A stretch of 19,379 nucleotides of DNA from positions 1 to 19,379 of the forward strand of contig JBBRVU010000065.1 of the NCBI GenBank assembly GCA_038246575.1, given 5' to 3'. Below the pieces are notes generated by a model that was given only the letters and a program-made list of their open reading frames with translations, was not told the origin of the DNA and made no database searches. Position numbers and translations under genes: made by a program. The DNA is from JACCUZ01 sp038246575 (GTDB taxonomy: Bacteria > Actinomycetota > Actinomycetes > JACCUZ01). Positions 1-6,798 of the stretch are shown piece after piece (within the stretch, counting starts at the first letter, position 1; the number at the start of each line of letters is the position of its first letter).

Positions 1-121
1 AGCCCGGCGAGGTACCCGCGGAACCACCGGAGACCGCCGCAAGCGGCGTCACCAGCAGCACAGCCGCGACCACCGCGGCAGCGAGCGCCCGGAACCGGTG
101 CGCGGGGGCGATCAGGTCCAC
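1..121 (-). CDS. N-terminal part of a secreted or membrane-anchored protein (cut by window edge)
   Basis: Reading the minus strand from a GTG at 121 gives about 40 residues with a typical Sec signal peptide. A short N-region with basic residues (H/R around residues 8-10) is followed by an uninterrupted Ala/Val/Leu core at about residues 12-28, ending PLAAVSGGSAG. The mature protein lies outside the window, so its function cannot be told. A GGGGGAG run lies only 3 bases before the GTG, which is close for a Shine-Dalgarno site. Translation may therefore depend on the overlapping leader ORF whose stop lies inside the first codons. The GTG start is inferred; another start in the same frame is possible. 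Confidence 0.55.
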   Translation of the reverse strand, partial: MDLIAPAHRFRALAAAVVAAVLLVTPLAAVSGGSAGTSPG

Positions 122-207
122 GAGCTCCCCCACTGGGCGAGCCGCCCGGGACCCGCGGCGGACGAATCCACCAGGGCCACGGAGGCGTTGAAGCAGTCGG
201 TCTGCAT
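112..207 (-). CDS. 31-residue leader ORF overlapping the secreted-protein start
   Basis: An ATG at 207 on the minus strand is preceded by a near-perfect Shine-Dalgarno site, AGGAGG (215-220), with 7 bases between. It opens a 31-codon frame that begins MQTDCFNASV and ends at TGA (112-114). The following secreted protein starts at GTG 121 in a different frame, so the two overlap by 10 bases and could be translationally coupled. The product has no signal peptide or domain I recognise. It could be a regulatory leader peptide, or the true N-terminus of the downstream gene separated by a frameshift. A weak promoter-like pair, GTAACA and GATACT with 16 bases between, lies upstream on the minus strand. 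Confidence 0.35.
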   Translation of the reverse strand: MQTDCFNASVALVDSSAAGPGRLAQWGSSWT

Positions 208-379
208 CTGGCTCCCTCCTGCTGTGCCGAGACCTTCTCTGCACAGTGAGTGAGTATCTAGACACGGCCTGTGTTGTTACACGCTGGAGTCAAGTAGTCA
301 CTCGATCGGCGGAGGGCAAATCGGACAAGTCGCTCATCTCGCCGGCGGGAAGGCCACGAGGCACGGGGGCGCATCTCGC

Positions 380-392
380 TACCGTGGCTGCC
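380..392 (+). promoter_or_regulatory. -10 element of a leaderless promoter for the phosphorylase gene
   Basis: TACCGT at 380-385 fits TAnnnT and ends 7 bases before GTG 393, so transcription would start at or next to the start codon. No Shine-Dalgarno site precedes the GTG and no good -35 box is visible. This is the main reason for preferring GTG 393 over upstream in-frame codons. Confidence 0.5.
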
Positions 393-1232
393 GTGTCGGA
401 CGACCAGCAGGCAGCGCAGGCCGCGACCGAGCTGGCCGGCCGCACCGGAGTCGCGGCGCATGACGCGCTGGTGGTCCTCGGCAGCGGCTGGGACGCAGCG
501 GCAGACGCTCTGGGCGAGCTGGTCGCCGAGGTGTCCACCGCCGAGCTGACCGGGTTCTCGGCGCAGACTGCCCCCGGTCACCGCGGCCTGGTGCGCTCGT
601 ACGACCTGGAGGGCGTGGCGGTGCTGGCCTTCCTGGGCCGCACCCATCTCTTCGAGGGGCACGGGGTCGCCGCGGTAGCCCACCCGGTGCGGGTCGGCGC
701 CGCGACCGGCGCGCGCACGGCCGTCCTCACCAACGCCAGCGGGAGCCTGCGCCCGGACTGGCTGCCCGGCGCTGGTGCCCTCCTGGTCGACCACCTCAAT
801 CTCACTGGCGTCTCGCCGCTGGTCGGCGCGCAGTTCGTCGACCTGACCGACGCGTGGAGCCCCCGGCTGCGAGCAGCGGCGCGAGCGGCGGATCCCTCGC
901 TGGTCGACGCCGTGTATGCGGGGATGCGCGGACCGTCGGTGCAGTCCGGTGCCGAGACCCGGATGCTGCGCACGATGGGCGCAGACCTGGTCGGCATGTC
1001 GACCGTGATCGAGGCCATCGCGGCGCGGGCGGCCGGGCTGGAGCTGCTCGGGCTGTCGGCCACGACCACGGTCGAGGGCACCGGCGAGCCGTTGGACCCG
1101 GATGCGGTCGTGACAGTTGCGGACCAATCGGCACGGCGGCTGGCGCAGGTCCTACGGTCCGTGCTGCGATACGACCACGCCGGTCGCTCCCGCCAGGTGG
1201 GCGGGAGTGCCGCAATCGAGAGGCAGCCCTGA
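393..1232 (+). CDS. Purine nucleoside phosphorylase family protein (trimeric type) with altered base pocket
   Basis: This 279-residue protein belongs to the trimeric PNP/MTAP family, which splits nucleosides with phosphate into a base and ribose-1-phosphate in the cytoplasm. Family motifs run in order: GSGW (30-33), APGHRG (60-65), LGRTH (81-85), TNASG (113-117), DHLNL (133-137) and GADLVGMSTV (196-205). The phosphate and ribose ligands known from human PNP (Ser33, His64, Arg84, His86, Asn115, Ser220) have matches at S31, H63, R83, H85, N114 and S203. The two residues that read the purine in human PNP, Glu201 and Asn243, align with Q184 and T226, and the His257 position is not His. The fold and phosphorolysis seem preserved but base specificity may differ. 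The frame stays open upstream to 246, but GTG 393 has the leaderless -10. The stop overlaps the permease start. Confidence 0.8.
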   Translation: MSDDQQAAQAATELAGRTGVAAHDALVVLGSGWDAAADALGELVAEVSTAELTGFSAQTAPGHRGLVRSYDLEGVAVLAFLGRTHLFEGHGVAAVAHPVRVGAATGARTAVLTNASGSLRPDWLPGAGALLVDHLNLTGVSPLVGAQFVDLTDAWSPRLRAAARAADPSLVDAVYAGMRGPSVQSGAETRMLRTMGADLVGMSTVIEAIAARAAGLELLGLSATTTVEGTGEPLDPDAVVTVADQSARRLAQVLRSVLRYDHAGRSRQVGGSAAIERQP

Positions 1233-2698
1233 TGACGACCACCAGCCCGACGGCAACCACGCTCAGCGTCGAGCAGAACGGCATCAACGTCATCGCCGAG
1301 TCGGAGCGGCATGGCGAGCCCCGCAGCCTGTTCTGGCCGTGGGCGGCCGCGAACGTCTCCGTGCTCGCCATCTCGTACGGGTCGTTCATCCTCGGCTTCG
1401 GCATCTCGTTCTGGCAGGCGACGATCGCCGCGGTGCTGGGCGTGATCGCGTCCTTCGCGCTGTGTGGGCTCGTCGCCCTGGCCGGCAAGCGCGGTTCGGC
1501 GCCGACGATGGTGCTCAGCCGCGCGGCGTTCGGCGTGACCGGCAACGCCCTGCCGGCGGCGCTGTCGTGGGTGCTGCTCGTCGGCTGGGAGACCGTGCTG
1601 GTCTCCCTGTCGACCCTGGCCACCTCGACCGTGTTCACCGAGCTGGGGTGGGGCGGCGGCAACGTGACCAAGGTGGTGGCCTTCCTGCTGACGGCCGCGC
1701 TGGTCATGGGAGCCGGCATCCTTGGCTTCGGGGCGATCATGCGGCTGCAGACCTGGATCACCATCGCGACCGCCGTCCTGACCCTCGGGTTCATCGCGCT
1801 GACCCTCGACGAGGTCAGCTGGGACCGGGTGTCGGGCCTGGAGAGCGGGTCCTCGCAGGCCTTCGTCGGGGCGCTGGCCCTGGCCGCCACCGGCTTCGGC
1901 GTCGGCTGGGTCAACACCGCTGCCGACTACTCCCGCTACCTGCCCCGGAAGGCCTCGAGCGCGGGCGTGTTCGGCTGGACCACCGTCGGCGGAGCCATCG
2001 CGCCACTCATCCTCGTCGTGTTCGGTCTGCTGCTCGTTGCGTCCAACAGCGACCTCTCCGACGCGATCGGCAACGACCCGATCGGTGCGCTCACGACGAT
2101 CCTGCCGACCTGGTACCTCGTGCCGTTCGCCGTCGTGGCCGTCCTGGGTCTGGTCGGTGGCGCGGTGCTCGACATCTACTCCTCCGGCCTCGCCCTGCTC
2201 ACCCTGGGCCTGCGCGTCCCGCGGTACGTCGCGGCGGCGATCGACGGCGTCATCATGACGCTGGGTGCGATCTACGTGGTGTTCTTCGCCGACAACTTCA
2301 TCGTCCCGTTCCAGGGGTTCCTCATCACGGTCGGCGTGCCGATCGCCGCCTGGTGCGGCATCTTCATCGCCGACCTCCTACTGCGCCGCCGCCCGTACAC
2401 CGACGTGGACCTCTACGACCGGCACGGGCGCTACGGCGCGGTCCAGCCGGTCGGCGTCGGCCTGGTCCTGCTGGGCACCGTGCTCGGCTGGGGACTGGTC
2501 ACCAACGGTCTGGCGAGTTGGCTGACCTGGCAGGGCTACCTGCTCGGGCCGTTCGGCCTCGGCGGCAAGGACGGCGACTGGGCCTTTGCCAACCTCGGCG
2601 TCTTCGTCGCGCTGCTGGTCGGCTTCCTCGGCTGGCTGACCCTCGGCCGCTCCACCGTCACCCGCCAGGAGCAGAAAACCCCCGCCCCCACCCGCTGA
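1232..2698 (+). CDS. NCS1-family purine/cytosine-type permease
   Basis: This 488-residue, very hydrophobic protein has about twelve predicted membrane helices beginning near residue 37. The N-terminal PWAAANVSVLAISYGS stretch, the GKRG-SAPTMVLSRAAFG segment and the VNTAADYSRYLPR loop resemble CodB-like members of the nucleobase:cation symporter-1 family. These proteins import purines, cytosine, hydantoins or similar compounds using a cation gradient. The ATG overlaps the phosphorylase stop (TGATG), so the two genes are almost certainly translated as a coupled pair, with uptake feeding the enzyme. The substrate cannot be read from sequence alone. A 14-base tandem duplication spans the stop codon. 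Confidence 0.85.
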   Translation: MTTTSPTATTLSVEQNGINVIAESERHGEPRSLFWPWAAANVSVLAISYGSFILGFGISFWQATIAAVLGVIASFALCGLVALAGKRGSAPTMVLSRAAFGVTGNALPAALSWVLLVGWETVLVSLSTLATSTVFTELGWGGGNVTKVVAFLLTAALVMGAGILGFGAIMRLQTWITIATAVLTLGFIALTLDEVSWDRVSGLESGSSQAFVGALALAATGFGVGWVNTAADYSRYLPRKASSAGVFGWTTVGGAIAPLILVVFGLLLVASNSDLSDAIGNDPIGALTTILPTWYLVPFAVVAVLGLVGGAVLDIYSSGLALLTLGLRVPRYVAAAIDGVIMTLGAIYVVFFADNFIVPFQGFLITVGVPIAAWCGIFIADLLLRRRPYTDVDLYDRHGRYGAVQPVGVGLVLLGTVLGWGLVTNGLASWLTWQGYLLGPFGLGGKDGDWAFANLGVFVALLVGFLGWLTLGRSTVTRQEQKTPAPTR

Positions 2699-2713
2699 CC
2701 TCCACCCGCTGAC
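2688..2713 (+). repeat. Tandem 14-base duplication across the permease stop codon
   Basis: CCACCCGCTGAC occurs at 2688-2699 and again at 2702-2713, a period of 14 bases, followed by a partial third unit, TCCACCC. Both copies carry a TGA, but only the first is in the permease frame. It looks like a small slippage duplication in non-coding sequence. Confidence 0.6.
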
Positions 2714-2760
2714 GTTCCACCCACCGCGCATTCGACCACGTGAAGCGGTACGGCGGGTGG

Positions 2761-2797
2761 TGGTCACGGCGCGCGTCCGGATGGCAGAGTCGGCGAG
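2761..2797 (+). promoter_or_regulatory. Probable leaderless promoter of the exonuclease III gene
   Basis: TGGTCA (2761-2766, -35-like) and CAGAGT (2785-2790, -10-like) are 18 bases apart. The -10 ends exactly 7 bases before GTG 2798, and no Shine-Dalgarno site precedes that codon. A 6-base inverted repeat, GACCAC/GTGGTC (2734-2739 and 2760-2765), touches the -35. Confidence 0.4.
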
Positions 2798-3580
2798 GTG
2801 CGGATAGCGACCTGGAACGTCAACTCCATCGCGGCCCGGCTGCCGCGGCTGCTCGAGTGGCTGGCGGCGACCTCACCCGACGTGCTGTGCCTGCAGGAGA
2901 CCAAGTGCGCGGACGAGGCCTTCCCGCATGCCGAGGTCGCCGAGCTCGGCTACGAGGTGGCCAGCCACGGGCTCGGGCGGTGGAACGGCGTGGCCATCGT
3001 GTCCAGGGCCGGGCTCGCCGACGTGGCGCGCGGGCTCCCGGACGAGCCCGGCTACCCCGACCCGGAGGCGCGCGCGATCGCCGCCACCTGCGGCGGCGTC
3101 CGGCTGTGGTCGGTCTACGTCCCCAACGGCAGGGAGCCCGACCACGAGCACTACGCGTACAAGCTGGCGTGGCTCTCCGCGCTGCGCGACGCCGTGGCCG
3201 CGGACCTAGGACGTACGCAACGGCTGGCGGTCCTGGGCGACTTCAACGTCGCTCCGACCGACGCGGATGTCTACGACCCCGCGGCCTTTGCGCAGTCGAC
3301 CCATGTCACGCCGCCGGAACGGGCCGCGCTCGAAGCACTGCGCAGCGCCGGCCTGGTCGACGTGGTCCCGCGCCCCTTGAAGTACGACAAGCCGTTCACC
3401 TACTGGGACTACCGGGCCGGCATGTTCCACAAGAACCTCGGCATGCGCATCGACCTGGTCTACGCGACTGCGTCGCTCTCGGACGCGGTCACTGATGCGT
3501 ACATCGATCGCGACGCCCGCAAGGGCAAGGGGCCCTCTGATCACGCGCCCGTCGTGGTCGATGTCGACCTCGACGGCTGA
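2798..3580 (+). CDS. xthA: Exodeoxyribonuclease III (AP endonuclease)
   Basis: This 260-residue protein is a full-length ExoIII-type exonuclease/endonuclease/phosphatase-fold enzyme, which cuts DNA at abasic sites and trims 3' ends in base excision repair. Metal-binding and catalytic motifs are all visible: WNVNS with N7, LQETK with E34, VYVPNG (106-111), GDFNVAP with D148 and N150, RIDLV, and the terminal SDHAPV with D248 and H249. Length is normal for the family. The start is GTG 2798, with MRIATWNVNS being the usual ExoIII N-terminus. The gene stands alone on its strand and converges on the multicopper oxidase gene across a shared hairpin. Confidence 0.95.
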   Translation: MRIATWNVNSIAARLPRLLEWLAATSPDVLCLQETKCADEAFPHAEVAELGYEVASHGLGRWNGVAIVSRAGLADVARGLPDEPGYPDPEARAIAATCGGVRLWSVYVPNGREPDHEHYAYKLAWLSALRDAVAADLGRTQRLAVLGDFNVAPTDADVYDPAAFAQSTHVTPPERAALEALRSAGLVDVVPRPLKYDKPFTYWDYRAGMFHKNLGMRIDLVYATASLSDAVTDAYIDRDARKGKGPSDHAPVVVDVDLDG

Positions 3581-3609
3581 CGAGCCGGCGGTGGCCTACT
3601 CCGGCTCGT
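3580..3609. terminator. Bidirectional hairpin between convergent xthA and oxidase genes
   Basis: ACGAGCCGG (3580-3588) and CCGGCTCGT (3601-3609) form a perfect 9-bp stem with a 12-base loop. It begins at the last base of xthA and runs into the last codons of the oppositely oriented oxidase gene. Only a weak T-rich stretch (TTGTTGGT) follows on the plus side. It is probably a shared terminator, of the U-poor kind common in high-GC genomes. Confidence 0.6.
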
Positions 3610-5107
3610 TGTTGGTGTCCTCGTGGGCCGAGGTGCCGACGAGGTACGGCTCGCGGACACCCTCGTAGGCCAGGTGCGCGACGAGGCCCTCACTGGCGTG
3701 CTGCAAGTTGTGGCAGTGGTCCATCCAGACGCCGGGGTTGTCGGCCAGGAAGGCGATCACGTAGGTCTCGCCGTCACCCACGTTGACCGAGTCGACCCAC
3801 CACGGGCTCCCGGTGGACTTGACGCCGTCGCGGCTGAGGACGACGGCATGGTGGCCGTGCAGATGCATCGGATGGACGTCGCCGCTCGTGTTGCTGATCG
3901 TCATCCTGACGACGTCGCCCTCGACCACGGAGTACATCGGGACTTCGGGCCAGAGGTGGCCGTTGATCGACCACCAGAAACCGGGCCTGCCATCCACGAA
4001 CCCGATGCGTCGACCGATCCGGTACTCGAACCGGCGGTCCGGCGACGAGGGGTCGAACGGCAGCGCAACGGGGGAACCGTAGGACAGCTGGTCGAACTCG
4101 GCTGCGGGTTCGGGGCTCCGCGCCGGGCGCCGTCCTGGCGGCCCGACCACGACGGCGGTTCCGGCGCCGAGCTCGACCCGGACCGAGCCGGCCGCCGGCA
4201 CGGCGAGGCCGAGGTCGGCCCGCCCCCCGGCCGGCACCACCACGACGCGGTCGCTCAGCTCGCCCGGCCCGTTGATGTCGTAGCCGTCGATCGCCAGCAC
4301 CCGGAACGGGGTCGCCGACACCCACGTCCGCAATGGACCGTTGTCGGTGTTGACGATGCGCAGGCGCACAGCGGACCCGGCGGCAGCGTCGACCCGGGTG
4401 ACACCCGTCCGCCCGGCGACGGTCCGGCGGCCGTCGTAGGTGTGCACCGGAACGGCGAAGTCGACGTCGACGGTCGGCGGTCCGGCAGGGTCGATGACGA
4501 GGACGCCGAACAGACCGCCGCGCACCTGCTGGTGCGAAACCTGGTGCGAGTGGTACCAGTACGTCCCCTCGTGCGGAGCCACGAAGCGGTAGACGTGTCT
4601 CCCGCCCGCCGGGACCGCGTCCTGCGTGACGCCGGCGACGCCGTCTTCGGCGTTGGGAACATCGACCCCGTGCCAGTGCAGGGTCGCGCCGCTCGTGACG
4701 TCCCTGTTCACCAGGGTGACCTGGACAAGGTCACCGACGGTGGCGCGGATCGTCGGGCCGGGTGACGTGCCGTTGATCGTGTAGCCGTCGACCTCCTCGC
4801 CGGAGGCCAGCCGGAACGACTGCTTGCGGGCGACCAGCGTCACGTCGACGTCGGGGCCACCCTGCCGCGGCCCGGTGAGTTCGGCGACGCTGACGCCGCC
4901 CGCCATGCCGTGACCGTCGTGCCCGGCGCGGTCGCCGCTGCTCTGCGCAGTGCCGGGGCCGCCGCCGAGATCGACGTAACCCATCTCCATCACGGAGTAC
5001 GTCGACGGCAGCCGGCTGGTCCACCACAAGAAGCCCAGCGGCAGCACCAGCACGAGCGCCGCGGCGACTCCGACGACGGGCCGCCACGGCACCCGAGCAG
5101 CCGGCAC
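3596..5107 (-). CDS. Membrane-anchored multicopper oxidase
   Basis: This 503-residue protein starts with a single hydrophobic helix (about residues 11-29), probably an uncleaved anchor placing the enzyme outside the membrane. A His/Met-rich segment, GHDGHGM, follows. All four copper motifs of three-domain multicopper oxidases are present: HWHG (144-147), YHSH (185-188), HPMHLHGHH (412-420) and HCHNLQH (464-470). They supply the T1 site and the T2/T3 cluster that reduces oxygen to water. The usual axial methionine of the T1 site is replaced by leucine (L475). Likely substrates are metal ions such as Cu(I) or phenolic compounds, but none can be assigned. The start is GTG 5107, 13 bases after the stop of the small membrane protein gene, so the two form an operon. 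Confidence 0.9.
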   Translation of the reverse strand: MPAARVPWRPVVGVAAALVLVLPLGFLWWTSRLPSTYSVMEMGYVDLGGGPGTAQSSGDRAGHDGHGMAGGVSVAELTGPRQGGPDVDVTLVARKQSFRLASGEEVDGYTINGTSPGPTIRATVGDLVQVTLVNRDVTSGATLHWHGVDVPNAEDGVAGVTQDAVPAGGRHVYRFVAPHEGTYWYHSHQVSHQQVRGGLFGVLVIDPAGPPTVDVDFAVPVHTYDGRRTVAGRTGVTRVDAAAGSAVRLRIVNTDNGPLRTWVSATPFRVLAIDGYDINGPGELSDRVVVVPAGGRADLGLAVPAAGSVRVELGAGTAVVVGPPGRRPARSPEPAAEFDQLSYGSPVALPFDPSSPDRRFEYRIGRRIGFVDGRPGFWWSINGHLWPEVPMYSVVEGDVVRMTISNTSGDVHPMHLHGHHAVVLSRDGVKSTGSPWWVDSVNVGDGETYVIAFLADNPGVWMDHCHNLQHASEGLVAHLAYEGVREPYLVGTSAHEDTNNEPE

Positions 5108-5120
5108 GCCCGGCGCGGCC

Positions 5121-5567
5121 TCAGACAGCGACGGTGGGCCGCGGGCTGCTCGCGACCCTCGAGCCGATGTTCGCCCGGCGGGCGCTGTACTCGGCCAGCC
5201 CGAGCACGGCGAACGCGTTCAGGCCGTGCAGGGCGCCGACGGCCGGGACCCCGAACGCGACGAAGGCGATGACAACCTGCACCACGATGGCCAGCAGGGT
5301 GAACCCGGCCCACTTGACGCCACCGGGAACCTTGGCGAAGAACGACACGACGAAGAACACCAGCCCCAGAAGCGGAATGATGGTCATCCCGAACAGGCCG
5401 TGCATGTCGAGTCCGAAGTTGGTGTTGTTCTCGATGTAGTTCTTGTCGAAGACCGTGCCGCCGTCGATCTCGTGCGCCACGGTGAAGAACCCGAGCGCGA
5501 TCCACACCGCCTGGAACAGGACGCCGAGCGCGATGAGTCGACCGAGTACCTGGTACGCCTTACGCAT
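5121..5567 (-). CDS. Small four-helix membrane protein (DUF6220-like)
   Basis: This 148-residue protein has four predicted membrane helices: about residues 7-30, 57-77, 86-105 and 109-125. Two His-Gly pairs, H56-G57 and H114-G115, lie at the starts of helices 2 and 4. The layout resembles the uncharacterised DUF6220 family, though I cannot confirm that without a profile search. Start ATG 5567 has a strong Shine-Dalgarno site (GGGGGAG, 5 bases upstream). It is the first gene of an operon with the multicopper oxidase 13 bases downstream, which suggests a job in the same envelope redox or copper process, such as electron transfer or assembly. The function is unknown. Confidence 0.7.
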   Translation of the reverse strand: MRKAYQVLGRLIALGVLFQAVWIALGFFTVAHEIDGGTVFDKNYIENNTNFGLDMHGLFGMTIIPLLGLVFFVVSFFAKVPGGVKWAGFTLLAIVVQVVIAFVAFGVPAVGALHGLNAFAVLGLAEYSARRANIGSRVASSPRPTVAV

Positions 5568-5623
5568 GGGAGCTCCCCCTTCGACTTGCCTCTGTCACGC
5601 CGTCGGTGGTGGGGCGCGCCAAG

Positions 5624-5629
5624 AAGATA
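5624..5629 (-). promoter_or_regulatory. -10 box of the membrane-protein/oxidase operon
   Basis: TATCTT on the minus strand fits TAnnnT and would give a 5' leader of about 50 bases before ATG 5567. No convincing -35 box is visible 17-18 bases upstream. It is the best candidate in the 209-base gap. Confidence 0.4.
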
Positions 5630-5776
5630 GCGCCAGTCGCGTGCCACGTCGCCTACTATTCGCGCCGACTTCACCCGACGCTGGGGAGATGTCCGCCATG
5701 CCGCTACAAACGGGGCAGAGGCAGCCCGGCGAGTTGGTCCGGGCCGTCACCGGCGACAACGCCAACCGGTGTCCGC

Positions 5777-6679
5777 TCACCCGCAACCCCGGACCAGCTG
5801 CCCGGTCAGCCGGCGCCCCGCGGCCACCGTGCCGGCCTCGTGGGCGGCCGCGGACCCGACCTTCGGACCAGGGATCCCCGTCGAGGCGGCACCGATGGCG
5901 ACGTCGGCCCAGGACGCCTTGCGTCTGATCGCCAGTGCCGCGTCGATGCCGACGGAGATGACTCCGGCGCCCGCCGCGATCGGCGCCAGCGCCGGTGCCA
6001 GGACGGGAATCGCCGACATCATCGCGGCGACGCTCGACACGATCGCTAGCGTCTGCGAGATGGCGGCCAGCACCTCCGCGTGCTCCTCGACCCAGTCGCC
6101 CACGCCGTCGGCCAACCGGGACAGCAACCCGGGTCGTTCGTAGGGCGCGTCGCCCGCCACAGCCAGAACCTGCCGAGCCGCAGCGGACGCTGCCGCGGCC
6201 GCGTGGCTCCGCGCGACGTCCAGCTCCCTGTCGGCTGCGGCCAGCAGCCGCTCGCGCTCGGCGGTGCGTCGAGCCAGGTCCGCCAACAGCTCCGGACCAG
6301 TGCCACCGTGGCCGATGGCCACACCGAACACCAGGTCGGCGTTCGCACGCTCGCGCTCCGCCAGCGCCATCCGACCCCGCCGTTGGGCCGCTCTCAGCTC
6401 GTCCGCATAGCCGGTCAGGATGCGACTGACCGCGTCATAGGACGCCGCTGCCCGGTCCAGGTCCCGGGGCAGCTCGTGGACCGACGCGGCGAAGGCTCGG
6501 GCGGCCTGGCCGCTCCACCCATCGACCTGGGTGGCGCCGCGCAGCAGCGCGACATCGGCGCGCAGGGCGATCGCGGCCCGACGGCAGCCGCGAGCCAGGC
6601 CGTCGAGGACGTCGGGCTCGCCCGGGACCGCCTCCCAGGCAGCCCCGTCGAGGACCGACCAGCGGTCGTACGTGGTCAC
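5777..6679 (-). CDS. WXG-type putative type VII secretion protein without a recognisable toxin domain
   Basis: The 300-residue product starts with a helical domain (about 1-115) containing GWSG at 54-57, the WXG turn of type VII/ESX substrates. An Ala/Arg/Glu-rich predicted coiled coil follows (about 115-185). A hydrophobic Ala/Gly/Ile-rich stretch near 205-250 resembles the pre-toxin linker of ESX-exported polymorphic toxins. The protein then ends about 45 residues later, at RLTGQLVRGCG, with no toxin domain I recognise. GTG 6679 was chosen because GAGGG lies 8 bases upstream; the frame stays open to 6784. It diverges from an EspC-like gene. It could be a structural or partner protein, or a toxin gene that lost its end. 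Confidence 0.65.
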   Translation of the reverse strand: MTTYDRWSVLDGAAWEAVPGEPDVLDGLARGCRRAAIALRADVALLRGATQVDGWSGQAARAFAASVHELPRDLDRAAASYDAVSRILTGYADELRAAQRRGRMALAERERANADLVFGVAIGHGGTGPELLADLARRTAERERLLAAADRELDVARSHAAAAASAAARQVLAVAGDAPYERPGLLSRLADGVGDWVEEHAEVLAAISQTLAIVSSVAAMMSAIPVLAPALAPIAAGAGVISVGIDAALAIRRKASWADVAIGAASTGIPGPKVGSAAAHEAGTVAAGRRLTGQLVRGCG

Positions 6680-6703
6680 CTGCACGACCCTCGCAGGAAC
6701 CGG

Positions 6704-6747
6704 TCGTCCACAGCCGGCCGCTGTCCACAGCACGGGGTGCGTCCACA
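6704..6747 (+). repeat. Three DnaA-box-like GTCCACA repeats between divergent type VII genes
   Basis: TCGTCCACA (6704-6712), CTGTCCACA (6721-6729) and GCGTCCACA (6739-6747) share GTCCACA in the same orientation, with starts 17 and 18 bases apart. Two differ from the actinobacterial DnaA box TTGTCCACA at one base and the third at two. They sit in the 119-base gap between the two divergent genes and could bind DnaA or another regulator. Confidence 0.5.
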
Positions 6748-6786
6748 ACCTCGCGACGGAGCGGCCACCGCAACGCTGTCGCACGC

Positions 6787-6798
6787 CACGCTGGTGCC
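6787..6798 (+). promoter_or_regulatory. Possible leaderless -10 of the EspC-like gene
   Basis: CACGCT (6787-6792) matches TAnnnT except at the first base. It ends 6 bases before GTG 6799, which has no Shine-Dalgarno site. The call rests mainly on the repeated spacing seen at other genes in this window. Confidence 0.3.

Noticed and set aside
246..392. N-terminal extension of the phosphorylase from 246
   Set aside because: The extra 49 residues match no family feature, and a leaderless -10 lies directly before GTG 393; the region also holds divergent regulatory sequence.
802..2712. Long opposite-strand and other-frame ORFs over the phosphorylase and permease genes
   Set aside because: They are Arg/Pro/Ala-rich shadows typical of high-GC coding DNA with no domain or start signal.
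2734..2765. Terminator hairpin GACCAC/GTGGTC after the permease gene
   Set aside because: The stem is only 6 bp with a 20-base loop and no T-run; it is too weak to call.
6704..6747. Replication origin, because of clustered DnaA-like boxes
   Set aside because: Only three imperfect boxes, no AT-rich unwinding region and no dnaA, dnaN or other origin-linked genes nearby.
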